From Dehalococcoidia bacterium (GTDB lineage Bacteria; Chloroflexota; Dehalococcoidia; Dehalococcoidales; JAUWYK01), in NCBI GenBank assembly GCA_030615865.1, contig JAUWYK010000032.1, positions 1-19,576 of the forward strand: DNA of 19,576 bases, given 5' to 3'. A program made the translations under genes and the position numbers. The notes beneath the pieces are model-generated. The model did not search any database, was not told the origin of the DNA, and was given only the letters and a program-made list of their open reading frames with translations. Positions 14,155 to 19,576 of the stretch are shown here, in pieces; positions within the stretch are counted from its first letter, which is position 1, and every line of letters begins with the position of its first letter.

Positions 14155-14586
14155 TCAGCCTCTGGATGGCAGAATGACAGTAGCCTTACCTGATACCGTC
14201 TTCTCCCCTTTTGGATTCTCCACCCAAAGGCTACACTCTACATAGTGTTCACCATCCTCAACATACTTCTTGGTTACCTTCCCCTGACAAGTAAGAGCTT
14301 CACCGGGATAGTTCATGCCCCTATAACTGCAATTCAACTTCCTGAGCATACCCTTCTCCCCTATCCAGTCAGTCATTAGCTGACCCAGGAAGCTGCCTAT
14401 CAGTTGACCATGGACAATAACACCAGGTAGTCCCCTACTCTGAGCAAAATCCTTATCATAGTGAATGGGAGAATAATCACCTGATGCCCCAGCCCACATC
14501 ACCAGCTGACGAGTTGTCGGCTGCTTGACCAGGGGGACAATTTCACTACCTACGGCTACATCTTCATAATAGAGTTGCTCCACCAT
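14155..14586 (-). CDS. MaoC-type hot-dog (R)-hydratase, catalytic subunit
   Basis: The protein has 143 residues when started at ATG 14584-14586, which has GGGGGGAG at the right distance; a TTG six codons earlier is less likely. It shows the hydratase-2 motif ASGDYSPIHYDKDFAQSRG with the catalytic Asp and His (residues 37 and 42), followed by GVIVHGQL, the second half of the active-site tunnel. MaoC-type enzymes add or remove water at 2-enoyl thioesters with R stereochemistry. It begins 19 bases after the stop of the companion subunit and ends 33 bases before the SDR start. The organisation is that of a split HadAB- or MFE-2-like hydratase: this subunit carries catalysis and the upstream subunit completes the dimer. 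Confidence 0.87.
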   Translation of the reverse strand: MVEQLYYEDVAVGSEIVPLVKQPTTRQLVMWAGASGDYSPIHYDKDFAQSRGLPGVIVHGQLIGSFLGQLMTDWIGEKGMLRKLNCSYRGMNYPGEALTCQGKVTKKYVEDGEHYVECSLWVENPKGEKTVSGKATVILPSRG

Positions 14587-14605
14587 ATGCTGTTCTCCCC
14601 CCAAC

Positions 14606-15064
14606 CTACTCTAAATAGCCAATAACCATATCTCGGCATCTGGCTACCAACTCTTGCCTTTGGTTCTTATATGTGGTATCAAGGGTCATAAACAACACCT
14701 TACCCACCTTGCCTTGCCGCTCTCGAACGCCAGTGATTTTGGTGACAGCAGTTACCATATCACCCGGTCTGACTGGCTGATAACACTCAAGCTCGGTACC
14801 ACCATTAAGCACGTTCACAAAAGCAGCCAAAGCACTTACCTGCTGCTGAAATTTCTCGAAGCCTATAGTCCATACGAAAGTCGGGGGAGCAATAATGCCG
14901 CCATACTTGCTCTGCCTAGCATATTCCTCATCTTGCCACAGGGGGTTGGGGTCATCTACAGCCCGGACAAACCGCCGTATCATCCCCCTTTCAATTTCAT
15001 ATACCTGTGGCTCCCACTCCAACCCGATTTTGCTCTTTAGCTCGTCTATGTTCAGTGAGCCCAT
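14606..15064 (-). CDS. FAS1-like/MaoC N-terminal hot-dog dehydratase subunit
   Basis: The 152-residue protein matches the MaoC_dehydrat_N (FAS1-like dehydratase) domain. It starts with a helix, then EIERGMIRRFVRAVDDPNPL (24-42) and EEYARQSKYGGIIAPPTFVW (46-65). At the place of the hydratase D-x-N-P-x-H motif it has DDPNPLW: Asp38, Asn40 and Pro41 are present but the His is replaced by Trp43. It therefore probably does not catalyse on its own. In mycobacterial HadA/HadB the same division exists, with one subunit holding the Asp-His pair and the other stabilising the substrate. It is the first gene of the operon, with a promoter candidate upstream. The start is ATG 15062-15064. Confidence 0.85.
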   Translation of the reverse strand: MGSLNIDELKSKIGLEWEPQVYEIERGMIRRFVRAVDDPNPLWQDEEYARQSKYGGIIAPPTFVWTIGFEKFQQQVSALAAFVNVLNGGTELECYQPVRPGDMVTAVTKITGVRERQGKVGKVLFMTLDTTYKNQRQELVARCRDMVIGYLE

Positions 15065-15104
15065 TTACACCTACCACTAATGGGAAAAGCTAACGCAGTA
15101 AGGA

Positions 15105-15134
15105 AGTTTACCTTGATTTTACTGAGCGTGTCAA
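15105..15134 (-). promoter_or_regulatory. Candidate promoter of the hydratase-SDR operon
   Basis: Read on the minus strand: a perfect TTGACA (15129-15134), an 18-base spacer ending in GG, and TAAACT (15105-15110). The same three elements precede tldD. Transcription from about 15098 would give a leader of some 30 bases. It lies back to back with the promoter of the methyltransferase gene; the two -35 boxes are only 20 bases apart. Confidence 0.5.
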
Positions 15135-15154
15135 GGAAATAGACGCTTAGCCCC

Positions 15155-15183
15155 TTGACGGCTAACCCAGACTAGGCTACATT
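15155..15183 (+). promoter_or_regulatory. Candidate promoter of the ICMT-like gene
   Basis: TTGACG (15155-15160), a 17-base spacer and TACATT (15178-15183) give 5/6 and 4/6 consensus matches. Transcription would begin about 15190, some 20 bases before the ATG at 15212. The whole divergent region is 15065-15211. Confidence 0.45.
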
Positions 15184-15211
15184 TTACTTGGCAGCCTTGA
15201 AAAGGATAACT

Positions 15212-15763
15212 ATGAGCTTAGCCGATAGATATGCTGAATTTGTATACCGAATAGCCACGACTAGAAACAAGCTAAGGACTATAGCGATACCAATAGGGAT
15301 AATTTTCTGGTTTGGCTTAAGTGCCCTCTTTGTTTTTGCCTCATTATGGGTGGATAAGCTTCTCCCCGTGCAGCTACCCTTATCGCCACCGAGCAACATA
15401 TTCTTATCCCTGCCACTGCTGATAATTGGATCAACTTTAGCTCTGTGGACAGTTTATACCTTCGTTAAAGCACGAGGCTCCCCCGTTCCCCTTAACCCAC
15501 CCAAAAAACTGGTAATCACCGGGCTCTATTCCTGGATTAGAAACCCGATGCTCCTCGGCTGGATTATCATGCTTTTCGGTGTGGGAATAGTGCTTAATTC
15601 ATTCTCCCTGATTATTATCTTTACCCCGCTCTTTATCATGATAAACATCCTCTACCTCAAAACTATTGAGGAGAAAGAGATGGAAAAGAAATTCGGTAAG
15701 GAGTATCTAATATACAAGGAAAGTGTTCCCATGTTTATCCCCAGGTTTGCTAAACGAAGGTAG
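15212..15763 (+). CDS. Membrane methyltransferase of the ICMT/PEMT type
   Basis: The protein has 183 residues when started at ATG 15212, which has AAAGGA upstream; the open frame extends to a TTG at 15188 without a good site. Four hydrophobic segments are visible (about 22-46, 62-84, 112-130 and 131-150). The signature follows: TGLYSWIRNPMLLGW (103-117), then KTIEEKEMEKKFGKEYLIY (150-168), ending in VPMFIPR. This RNPM...EE...FG..Y pattern is the SAM-binding region of isoprenylcysteine carboxyl methyltransferases and phospholipid N-methyltransferases (PF04140/PF04191). Bacterial members methylate membrane lipids or unknown isoprenoid-type substrates; the actual substrate is not known. It stands alone between a divergent operon and repeat copy 3. 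Confidence 0.83.
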   Translation: MSLADRYAEFVYRIATTRNKLRTIAIPIGIIFWFGLSALFVFASLWVDKLLPVQLPLSPPSNIFLSLPLLIIGSTLALWTVYTFVKARGSPVPLNPPKKLVITGLYSWIRNPMLLGWIIMLFGVGIVLNSFSLIIIFTPLFIMINILYLKTIEEKEMEKKFGKEYLIYKESVPMFIPRFAKRR

Positions 15764-15784
15764 AGTCAACAAAATAAGGAAAGC

Positions 15785-15936
15785 TTGAAGGGGCTTTGCC
15801 CCTTCAAAACTAATATCTCCCCCTCTCCTTTGAAGGAGTATATACTAAAGGAGAGTCAAAGAGAGGCGAAGCCTCTCTTATATAACTACTTCCCCTTCCC
15901 CTTATTAAGGGGAAGGGGAGAAAGGGGATAGGGTTT
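15785..15936 (+). repeat. Composite hairpin repeat, copy 3
   Basis: This fills almost the whole gap between the methyltransferase and mtnA. Module 1 is a 10-bp stem TTGAAGGGGC-TTT-GCCCCTTCAA (15785-15807). Module 2 is GAGAGTCAA plus the 9-bp stem AAGAGAGGC-GAA-GCCTCTCTT (15859-15879), identical to the second one of copy 2 and also followed by ATATAAC. Module 3 is a perfect 13-bp stem TCCCCTTCCCCTT/AAGGGGAAGGGGA (15891-15919), then the tail AAAGGGGATAGGGTT. The tail reaches to within a few bases of the mtnA ATG, so the element forms the mtnA leader and its ribosome-binding region. Confidence 0.75.
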
Positions 15937-15941
15937 TAAAG

Positions 15942-16970
15942 ATGAATAATCTACCAATAGAATGGCTGGGGGATAGAGTAAAAATCCTTGACCAGACCAT
16001 GCTCCCCCGGAAAGAGGTCTATCTGGAGCTCAGCCGCTATCAGGACATAGCTTCAGCCATCGTAGAATTGAAAATTAGGGGGGCTCCAGCTATCGGCATA
16101 CTTGGAGCCTATGCAATAGCTTTGGGTGCCCTAAAAATTGAAGCTAGGTCTAAGCACGAGTTTGTGGAAAAGCTCCGCGGCATCATTAGCACTATCGCCG
16201 ACACTAGACCCACCGCCAGAAATCTTTTCCTGGCTATTGAACGAATGGAGCATGTAGCCGCTACTGGCAAAGATACCGAACAAATTAAGAAGGCATTGGT
16301 TGAGGAAGCAGTTAAAATACACGCTGAAGAGGCCAAGGCAACCAGAAAGCTATCCCAGCTTGGTGCCGAGCTAGTCCCGGATAATTCTACCATCCTGACC
16401 CATTGCAATACCGGGGCTTTGGCTACCGCTGGCTACGGCACTGCCTTGGGCGTAATCAGGCAGACAAAGGAGCAGGGCAAAAAGATAAAGGTTCTCGCCA
16501 CTGAGACCCGCCCCCTCCTTCAGGGGGCGCGGCTCACCACCTGGGAGCTAAAGAAGGCTGATATCCCGTTTAGCCTCATCACCGACTCTATGGCTGGCTA
16601 CTTTATCAGCCGCGGGGAGGTTAACTGCGTCATTGTTGGTGCCGACCGGATTGCCGCCAATGGTGATACCGCCAACAAGATTGGCACCTACCCACTGGCG
16701 GTGCTGGCCATGGAGCACGGCGTCCCGTTCTATGTCGCCGCCCCCACCACCACCATTGACCTGTCCCTGGCTTCCGGGGCTCAAATCCCTATTGAGCAGC
16801 GAAACCCGGAGGAGATAACCCATATTCAGGGTATAAGCATTGCCCCCGAAGGCACCCAAGCCTTAAATCCCGCCTTTGATATTACCCCCCACTACTATAT
16901 AACTGCCATCATCACCGAGAATGGTATAATAAAAGAGCCATACGTGGAGAGGCTGAAGAAGGTGGTTTGA
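15942..16970 (+). CDS. mtnA: S-methyl-5-thioribose-1-phosphate isomerase
   Basis: The 342-residue protein shows the MtnA signatures in order: LKIRGAPAIG (43-52), ILTHCNTGALAT (151-162) with catalytic Cys155, TETRPLLQGARLT (187-199), and VGADRIAANGDTANKIGTY (232-250) with catalytic Asp235. The enzyme converts 5-methylthioribose 1-phosphate to the ribulose form in the methionine salvage pathway, downstream of the phosphorylase encoded by mtnP. The eIF2B-like fold extends to the end (TENGIIKEPYVERL). The ATG at 15942 lies at the very end of repeat copy 3. The ribosome-binding site must come from the repeat tail (AAGGGG or TAGGG) and is poorly spaced. The partner mtnP is 1.8 kb away, separated by two unrelated genes. 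Confidence 0.95.
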   Translation: MNNLPIEWLGDRVKILDQTMLPRKEVYLELSRYQDIASAIVELKIRGAPAIGILGAYAIALGALKIEARSKHEFVEKLRGIISTIADTRPTARNLFLAIERMEHVAATGKDTEQIKKALVEEAVKIHAEEAKATRKLSQLGAELVPDNSTILTHCNTGALATAGYGTALGVIRQTKEQGKKIKVLATETRPLLQGARLTTWELKKADIPFSLITDSMAGYFISRGEVNCVIVGADRIAANGDTANKIGTYPLAVLAMEHGVPFYVAAPTTTIDLSLASGAQIPIEQRNPEEITHIQGISIAPEGTQALNPAFDITPHYYITAIITENGIIKEPYVERLKKVV

Positions 16971-16985
16971 ATAGCACCACTGCCA

Positions 16986-16991
16986 TATAAT
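16986..16991 (+). promoter_or_regulatory. Possible -10 box in front of the ParB-ASCH gene
   Basis: A perfect TATAAT stands in the 50-base gap after mtnA. The best -35 at a usual distance is only TGGTTT, so this is weak evidence for a separate promoter. A strong AAAAAGGAG ribosome-binding site (17004-17012) follows. It would let the inserted genes and mtnP be transcribed apart from mtnA. Confidence 0.25.
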
Positions 16992-17020
16992 AATTAGGAT
17001 GCTAAAAAGGAGCTTTGGCA

Positions 17021-18013
17021 ATGCCCAATATTAAACTCAAAAAGATAAAACCGAGCCGATTAAACCCACGACTCGAATTTAACAAAGCAGGGTTGGACGA
17101 ACTTGCAGATAGCATAATGCAAGTGGGCATGCTAGAACCATTAATTGTACGACCGCTAAATTCTGATAACTATGAAGTTGTAGTAGGAGAACGTCGCTAT
17201 AGGGCTGCAATACAAGCTGGCTTAGGTGAAGTACCTGTCATTATTAATGATTATACTGATGAAGAAGTAATGGAGTTAAATTTAATAGAGAATATTCAAA
17301 GAGAAGACCTTAATGCTGTAGAAAAAGGGAAAATATGTAATGAATTGCTGAATAGATCCCCACAAAAATTCCCCAGCAAGGCAGACTTAGCCAAAGCATT
17401 GGGAGTGAGCACATCATCTATTCAGTCTTGGCTGTACACAACAAGCATGCCACTAGAGGTACAGCGAAGAATAGCACCCGAAACTGAACGCAGAAGTGTG
17501 CCAGAGGGCAAGGTAGATTACACGACAGCAGTACAGATTAGCCAACGTATTAAAGAGCCTAAAAAACTCACCGAAGTGATAGAGCATATAGCCGAAAACC
17601 GAATTCCTCGTAGAATTGCAACTAAAGCTACTAAGCAAATCAAAAGAGAGCCAGAAAAACCGGTTGAGACGATTTTCCGAGAACTAATAGAAGAGGCACC
17701 TATATTCCTGCCTTTCTCTAAAGTTCATGCCAACGCGATTGTGCAAGGTACTAAAACTCAAACCTCTAGGAAGACAAGAGACCCGAGGCTTCAACCAGGT
17801 GCAATTGTAAGAGCACAAGTAACTCACTTTGCTGACCTTGAGATAGCTAATGTTTATAGAAAGAAGCTTGGAGACTTTGATGATGAAGATGCGATGAGAG
17901 AAGGAGGTTATACTCTTGAGGAGTTCAGAGAAGCTTGGAAAAAACTACATGGCGAATGGAATCCAAATGAATCTGTCTACGTGATACAATTTAAGCTTAC
18001 AAAACAAGTTTAA
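17021..18013 (+). CDS. ParB/Spo0J-like protein fused to a C-terminal ASCH (PUA-like) domain
   Basis: The protein has 330 residues from ATG 17021, preceded by AAAAAGGAG; the frame begins two codons earlier at a TTG. Residues 1-95 are a ParB N-domain: LKKIKPSRLNPR, then LADSIMQVGMLEPLIVRP and YEVVVGERRYRAA. GERRYRA (56-62) and ENIQRED (90-96) correspond to the CTP-binding boxes. A helix-turn-helix follows (about 117-140, ADLAKALGVSTSSIQSWL). In place of the usual ParB dimerisation domain, residues 228-327 look like an ASCH domain. GTKTQTSR (243-250) fits its G-x-K-x-x-T-x-R signature, and the domain ends with EAWKKLHGEWNP and VYVIQF. ASCH domains bind RNA or modified bases, and some are amidohydrolases. 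It is not a chromosomal ParB: there is no parA, and the gene is AT-rich compared with mtnA. The next gene begins 11 bases downstream. Confidence 0.8.
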   Translation: MPNIKLKKIKPSRLNPRLEFNKAGLDELADSIMQVGMLEPLIVRPLNSDNYEVVVGERRYRAAIQAGLGEVPVIINDYTDEEVMELNLIENIQREDLNAVEKGKICNELLNRSPQKFPSKADLAKALGVSTSSIQSWLYTTSMPLEVQRRIAPETERRSVPEGKVDYTTAVQISQRIKEPKKLTEVIEHIAENRIPRRIATKATKQIKREPEKPVETIFRELIEEAPIFLPFSKVHANAIVQGTKTQTSRKTRDPRLQPGAIVRAQVTHFADLEIANVYRKKLGDFDDEDAMREGGYTLEEFREAWKKLHGEWNPNESVYVIQFKLTKQV

Positions 18014-18024
18014 GGCTATTAGCT

Positions 18025-18801
18025 ATGGCTATTTACCATACTAAAAAGGTACTTATCACAGTAAAAACCTATCCACTACCTTCCAAGAAGACAATAGAAG
18101 CATCTTGTACTGCTGGTATTACAGAGGACGGCAAATGGATAAGGCTTTTCCCTCTGCCTTTCAGATATTTAGAGTATGAAAAACAGTTTAAGAAATACCA
18201 GTGGATTGAAGCAAGTGTGACTAAAGCATCAGACCCACGTCCAGAAAGCTACAAGGTAGTCTTAGATTCGATAAGACTTGTGGGAAAACGCTTGCAAACA
18301 TCTAGAAACTGGCAGGCTCGTAAAGATATTATATTACCCTTGGCGGCTCACTCGCTTTGCTTTTTAGAAAGAACAAGGGCTGAGACCGAAGTAACCTTAG
18401 GTATTTTTAAACCCAGAATAATAAGGGAGCTCATCATAGAACCAGAAGAATATTCAGATTGGACTGAACAGGAACTAGCGATTCTTAGCCAGCAATCTAT
18501 GTTGGACAAAAAATCAGTAAAGCCTCTAGAGAAAATACCTCTAAGGTTCATCTATAGCTTCTTCTGTAATGACCCACAATGTAAGGGACATAGATTATCA
18601 GTCACTGACTGGGAGCTTGGGGAAGCATACCGAAAATGGAGACAATACTATGGAAACAACTGGGAAAGCTATTTCCGACAAAAGTTTGAGGATGAAGTTA
18701 TATATAGCTTTGATACTTATTTCTACGTAGGAACAACCAGGGCACACCCAGATGTATGGATTATTATCGGACTATTTTATCCCCACAAGGAGGCCACCTA
18801 A
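18025..18801 (+). CDS. Unrecognised 258-residue protein paired with ParB-ASCH
   Basis: No family could be named. The start reads KKVLITVKTYPLPSKKTIEA, then CTAGITEDGKWIRLFPLPFR (28-47), a beta-rich block. The middle (130-170) is charged, with RELIIEPEEYSDWTEQE. A compact motif follows: FFCNDPQCKGHRLSVTDWEL (179-198), with two Cys and a His (181, 186, 189) that could bind metal. The C-terminus reads YFYVGTTRAHPDVWIIIGLF (232-251). There is no signal peptide or membrane segment. Such an ordered set of motifs suggests an enzyme or nucleic-acid-binding fold. It starts 11 bases after ParB-ASCH with only a weak AAGG site, so the two are probably co-translated. Its TAA overlaps the mtnP ATG (TAATG), and the mtnP ribosome-binding site lies inside its last codons. 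Base composition is lower in GC than its outer neighbours. Confidence 0.75.
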   Translation: MAIYHTKKVLITVKTYPLPSKKTIEASCTAGITEDGKWIRLFPLPFRYLEYEKQFKKYQWIEASVTKASDPRPESYKVVLDSIRLVGKRLQTSRNWQARKDIILPLAAHSLCFLERTRAETEVTLGIFKPRIIRELIIEPEEYSDWTEQELAILSQQSMLDKKSVKPLEKIPLRFIYSFFCNDPQCKGHRLSVTDWELGEAYRKWRQYYGNNWESYFRQKFEDEVIYSFDTYFYVGTTRAHPDVWIIIGLFYPHKEAT

Positions 18802-19576
18802 TGCCACAGGCTAAAATCGGGGTTATTGGCGGGACGGGACTGTATGATATTGATGGGCTCACCGATATTGAAGAGGTCGATATAGATACACCCTTCGGTA
18901 AGCCAAGTGATACTATCGTTACTGGTAAGCTGGAGGGGGTGGGGGTTGCCTTCCTGCCCCGGCACGGCAAGGGGCACCGCATCTCCCCTACCGAAATCCC
19001 GGTTAGAGCTAATATCTATGCCCTTAAATTGCTGGGGGTGGAGTGGCTCATTGCCGTTAACTCGGTGGGCAGCTTTAAGTCAGAAATAAAGCCCGGTGAT
19101 TTGGTTATCCCCGACCAGCTAATTGACCACACCCGAAGTCGGGTTAACTCCTTCTTCGGCGAGGGTATCGTCGCCCATATCCCATTTGCCGAGCCCTTCT
19201 GCCCGGTGCTAAGCCACATTCTGTATCAGACTGCCCGGGAGGTGGGGGCTAGTGTCCACCCTAAAGGCACCTATATAGCTATGGAGGGGCTTGCCTTCTC
19301 CACCAGGGCTGAATCACGGCTTTACCGCTCGTGGGGGGCCGATATTATTGGTATGACGGCACTACCTGAAGCCAAGCTGGCACGGGAGGCTGAAATCTGC
19401 TACGCTAGTATTGCCTGTGTCAGCGACTATGATAGCTGGTGGGAGAAAAGTGAGCCGGTTACAGTAGATGTCATTTTAGACATTCTACATAAGAATAAGA
19501 ACATTGAGACCACCAAGAAAATCGTCAAGCTGGCAGTAGCCAGAATACCTGAGGAGCGTGATTGCGACTGTGCTAC
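18801..19576 (+). CDS. mtnP: S-methyl-5'-thioadenosine phosphorylase (3' end beyond the window)
   Basis: 258 codons are present and the frame is still open at the window end; about 30 more are expected. Signatures are IGVIGGTGLYDI (6-17), PRHGKGHRISP (53-63), AVNSVGSFKSEIKPGDLVIP (85-104), EGLAFSTRAES (162-172), GMTALPEAKLAREAEICYAS (184-203) and SDYDSWW (208-214). MTALPE and SDYDSWW favour methylthioadenosine over plain purine nucleosides. The enzyme cleaves 5'-methylthioadenosine to adenine and methylthioribose 1-phosphate, which MtnA uses. A CDC motif (255-257) near the end recalls the CxC disulfide of archaeal MTA phosphorylases. The usual EGP before the FST motif is EGL here. The ATG overlaps the upstream stop by one base, with AAGGAGG (18787-18793) as its site. 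Confidence 0.95.
   Translation, partial: MPQAKIGVIGGTGLYDIDGLTDIEEVDIDTPFGKPSDTIVTGKLEGVGVAFLPRHGKGHRISPTEIPVRANIYALKLLGVEWLIAVNSVGSFKSEIKPGDLVIPDQLIDHTRSRVNSFFGEGIVAHIPFAEPFCPVLSHILYQTAREVGASVHPKGTYIAMEGLAFSTRAESRLYRSWGADIIGMTALPEAKLAREAEICYASIACVSDYDSWWEKSEPVTVDVILDILHKNKNIETTKKIVKLAVARIPEERDCDCA

Noticed and set aside
10391..15936. CRISPR array
   Set aside because: The repeats are not regularly spaced by unique spacers, vary in sequence, and occur in three separate gaps between genes.
16548..16859. 103-residue minus-strand open frame with GGGGGG
   Set aside because: It is antisense to the conserved catalytic part of mtnA; its glycines come from Pro/Thr codons of mtnA.
17021..18013. Chromosomal partitioning ParB, marking an origin region
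   Set aside because: There is no parA, no parS-like 16-bp palindrome was noticed, and the C-terminal half is ASCH-like instead of a ParB dimerisation domain.

Overview
The window looks like chromosome of an uncultured bacterium, most plausibly a Chloroflexota of the Dehalococcoidia type. That placement is inferred from gene content: single-domain amino-acid enzymes, a zinc-ribbon/S21/RRM cluster, TldD-TldE beside a PAC2 protein, and a bacterial mtnA/mtnP pair. No rRNA, tRNA, CRISPR array or insertion sequence was seen. Genes use ATG or GTG starts, mostly with purine-rich ribosome-binding sites, and several starts were moved inward from longer open frames to match those sites.

Region 1 (1-4512, minus strand) is an amino-acid/imine cluster. 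In transcription order it holds a single-domain threonine/serine dehydratase, RidA (overlapping by 4 bp), a Leu/Phe/Glu-type amino-acid dehydrogenase, an octopine/nopaline-type opine dehydrogenase and the start of a lipoprotein ABC substrate-binding protein. The dehydratase is preceded by a 6-codon minicistron whose stop overlaps the dehydratase start. RidA hydrolyses the reactive enamine/imine that the dehydratase releases. The two dehydrogenases act on amino acids and 2-oxo acids.

Region 2 (4665-6261, plus strand) is an RNA-handling cluster: a double zinc-ribbon protein behind a long leader, ribosomal protein bS21 behind a 14-bp hairpin, and two tandemly duplicated RRM proteins. It resembles a cold/stress-induced translation module. 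Region 3 (6491-10370) holds an HtpX-like membrane protease with an EF-hand-like loop, then tldD and tldE, which together form a metalloprotease.

Region 4 (10391-13200) has a PAC2-family protein with a poly-Glu tail, a HEAT-repeat protein, a GNAT acetyltransferase and a possible 31-codon gene. Region 5 (13207-15064, minus) is a three-gene fatty-acyl module: two separate hot-dog subunits of a MaoC-type hydratase plus an SDR. A divergent promoter pair separates it from a membrane ICMT/PEMT-type methyltransferase (15212-15763).

Region 6 (15942-19576) is the methionine-salvage pair mtnA and mtnP, split by two lower-GC genes. One is a ParB-like protein fused to a C-terminal ASCH (PUA-like) domain. 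The other is an unrecognised 258-residue protein whose stop overlaps the mtnP start. This pair is the strongest candidate for an undescribed system.

A second unexplained layer is a family of composite hairpin repeats in three gaps (10391-10560, 12962-13200, 15785-15936). All three are in the same orientation, built from the same modules, with GCGAAGC-centred hairpins.
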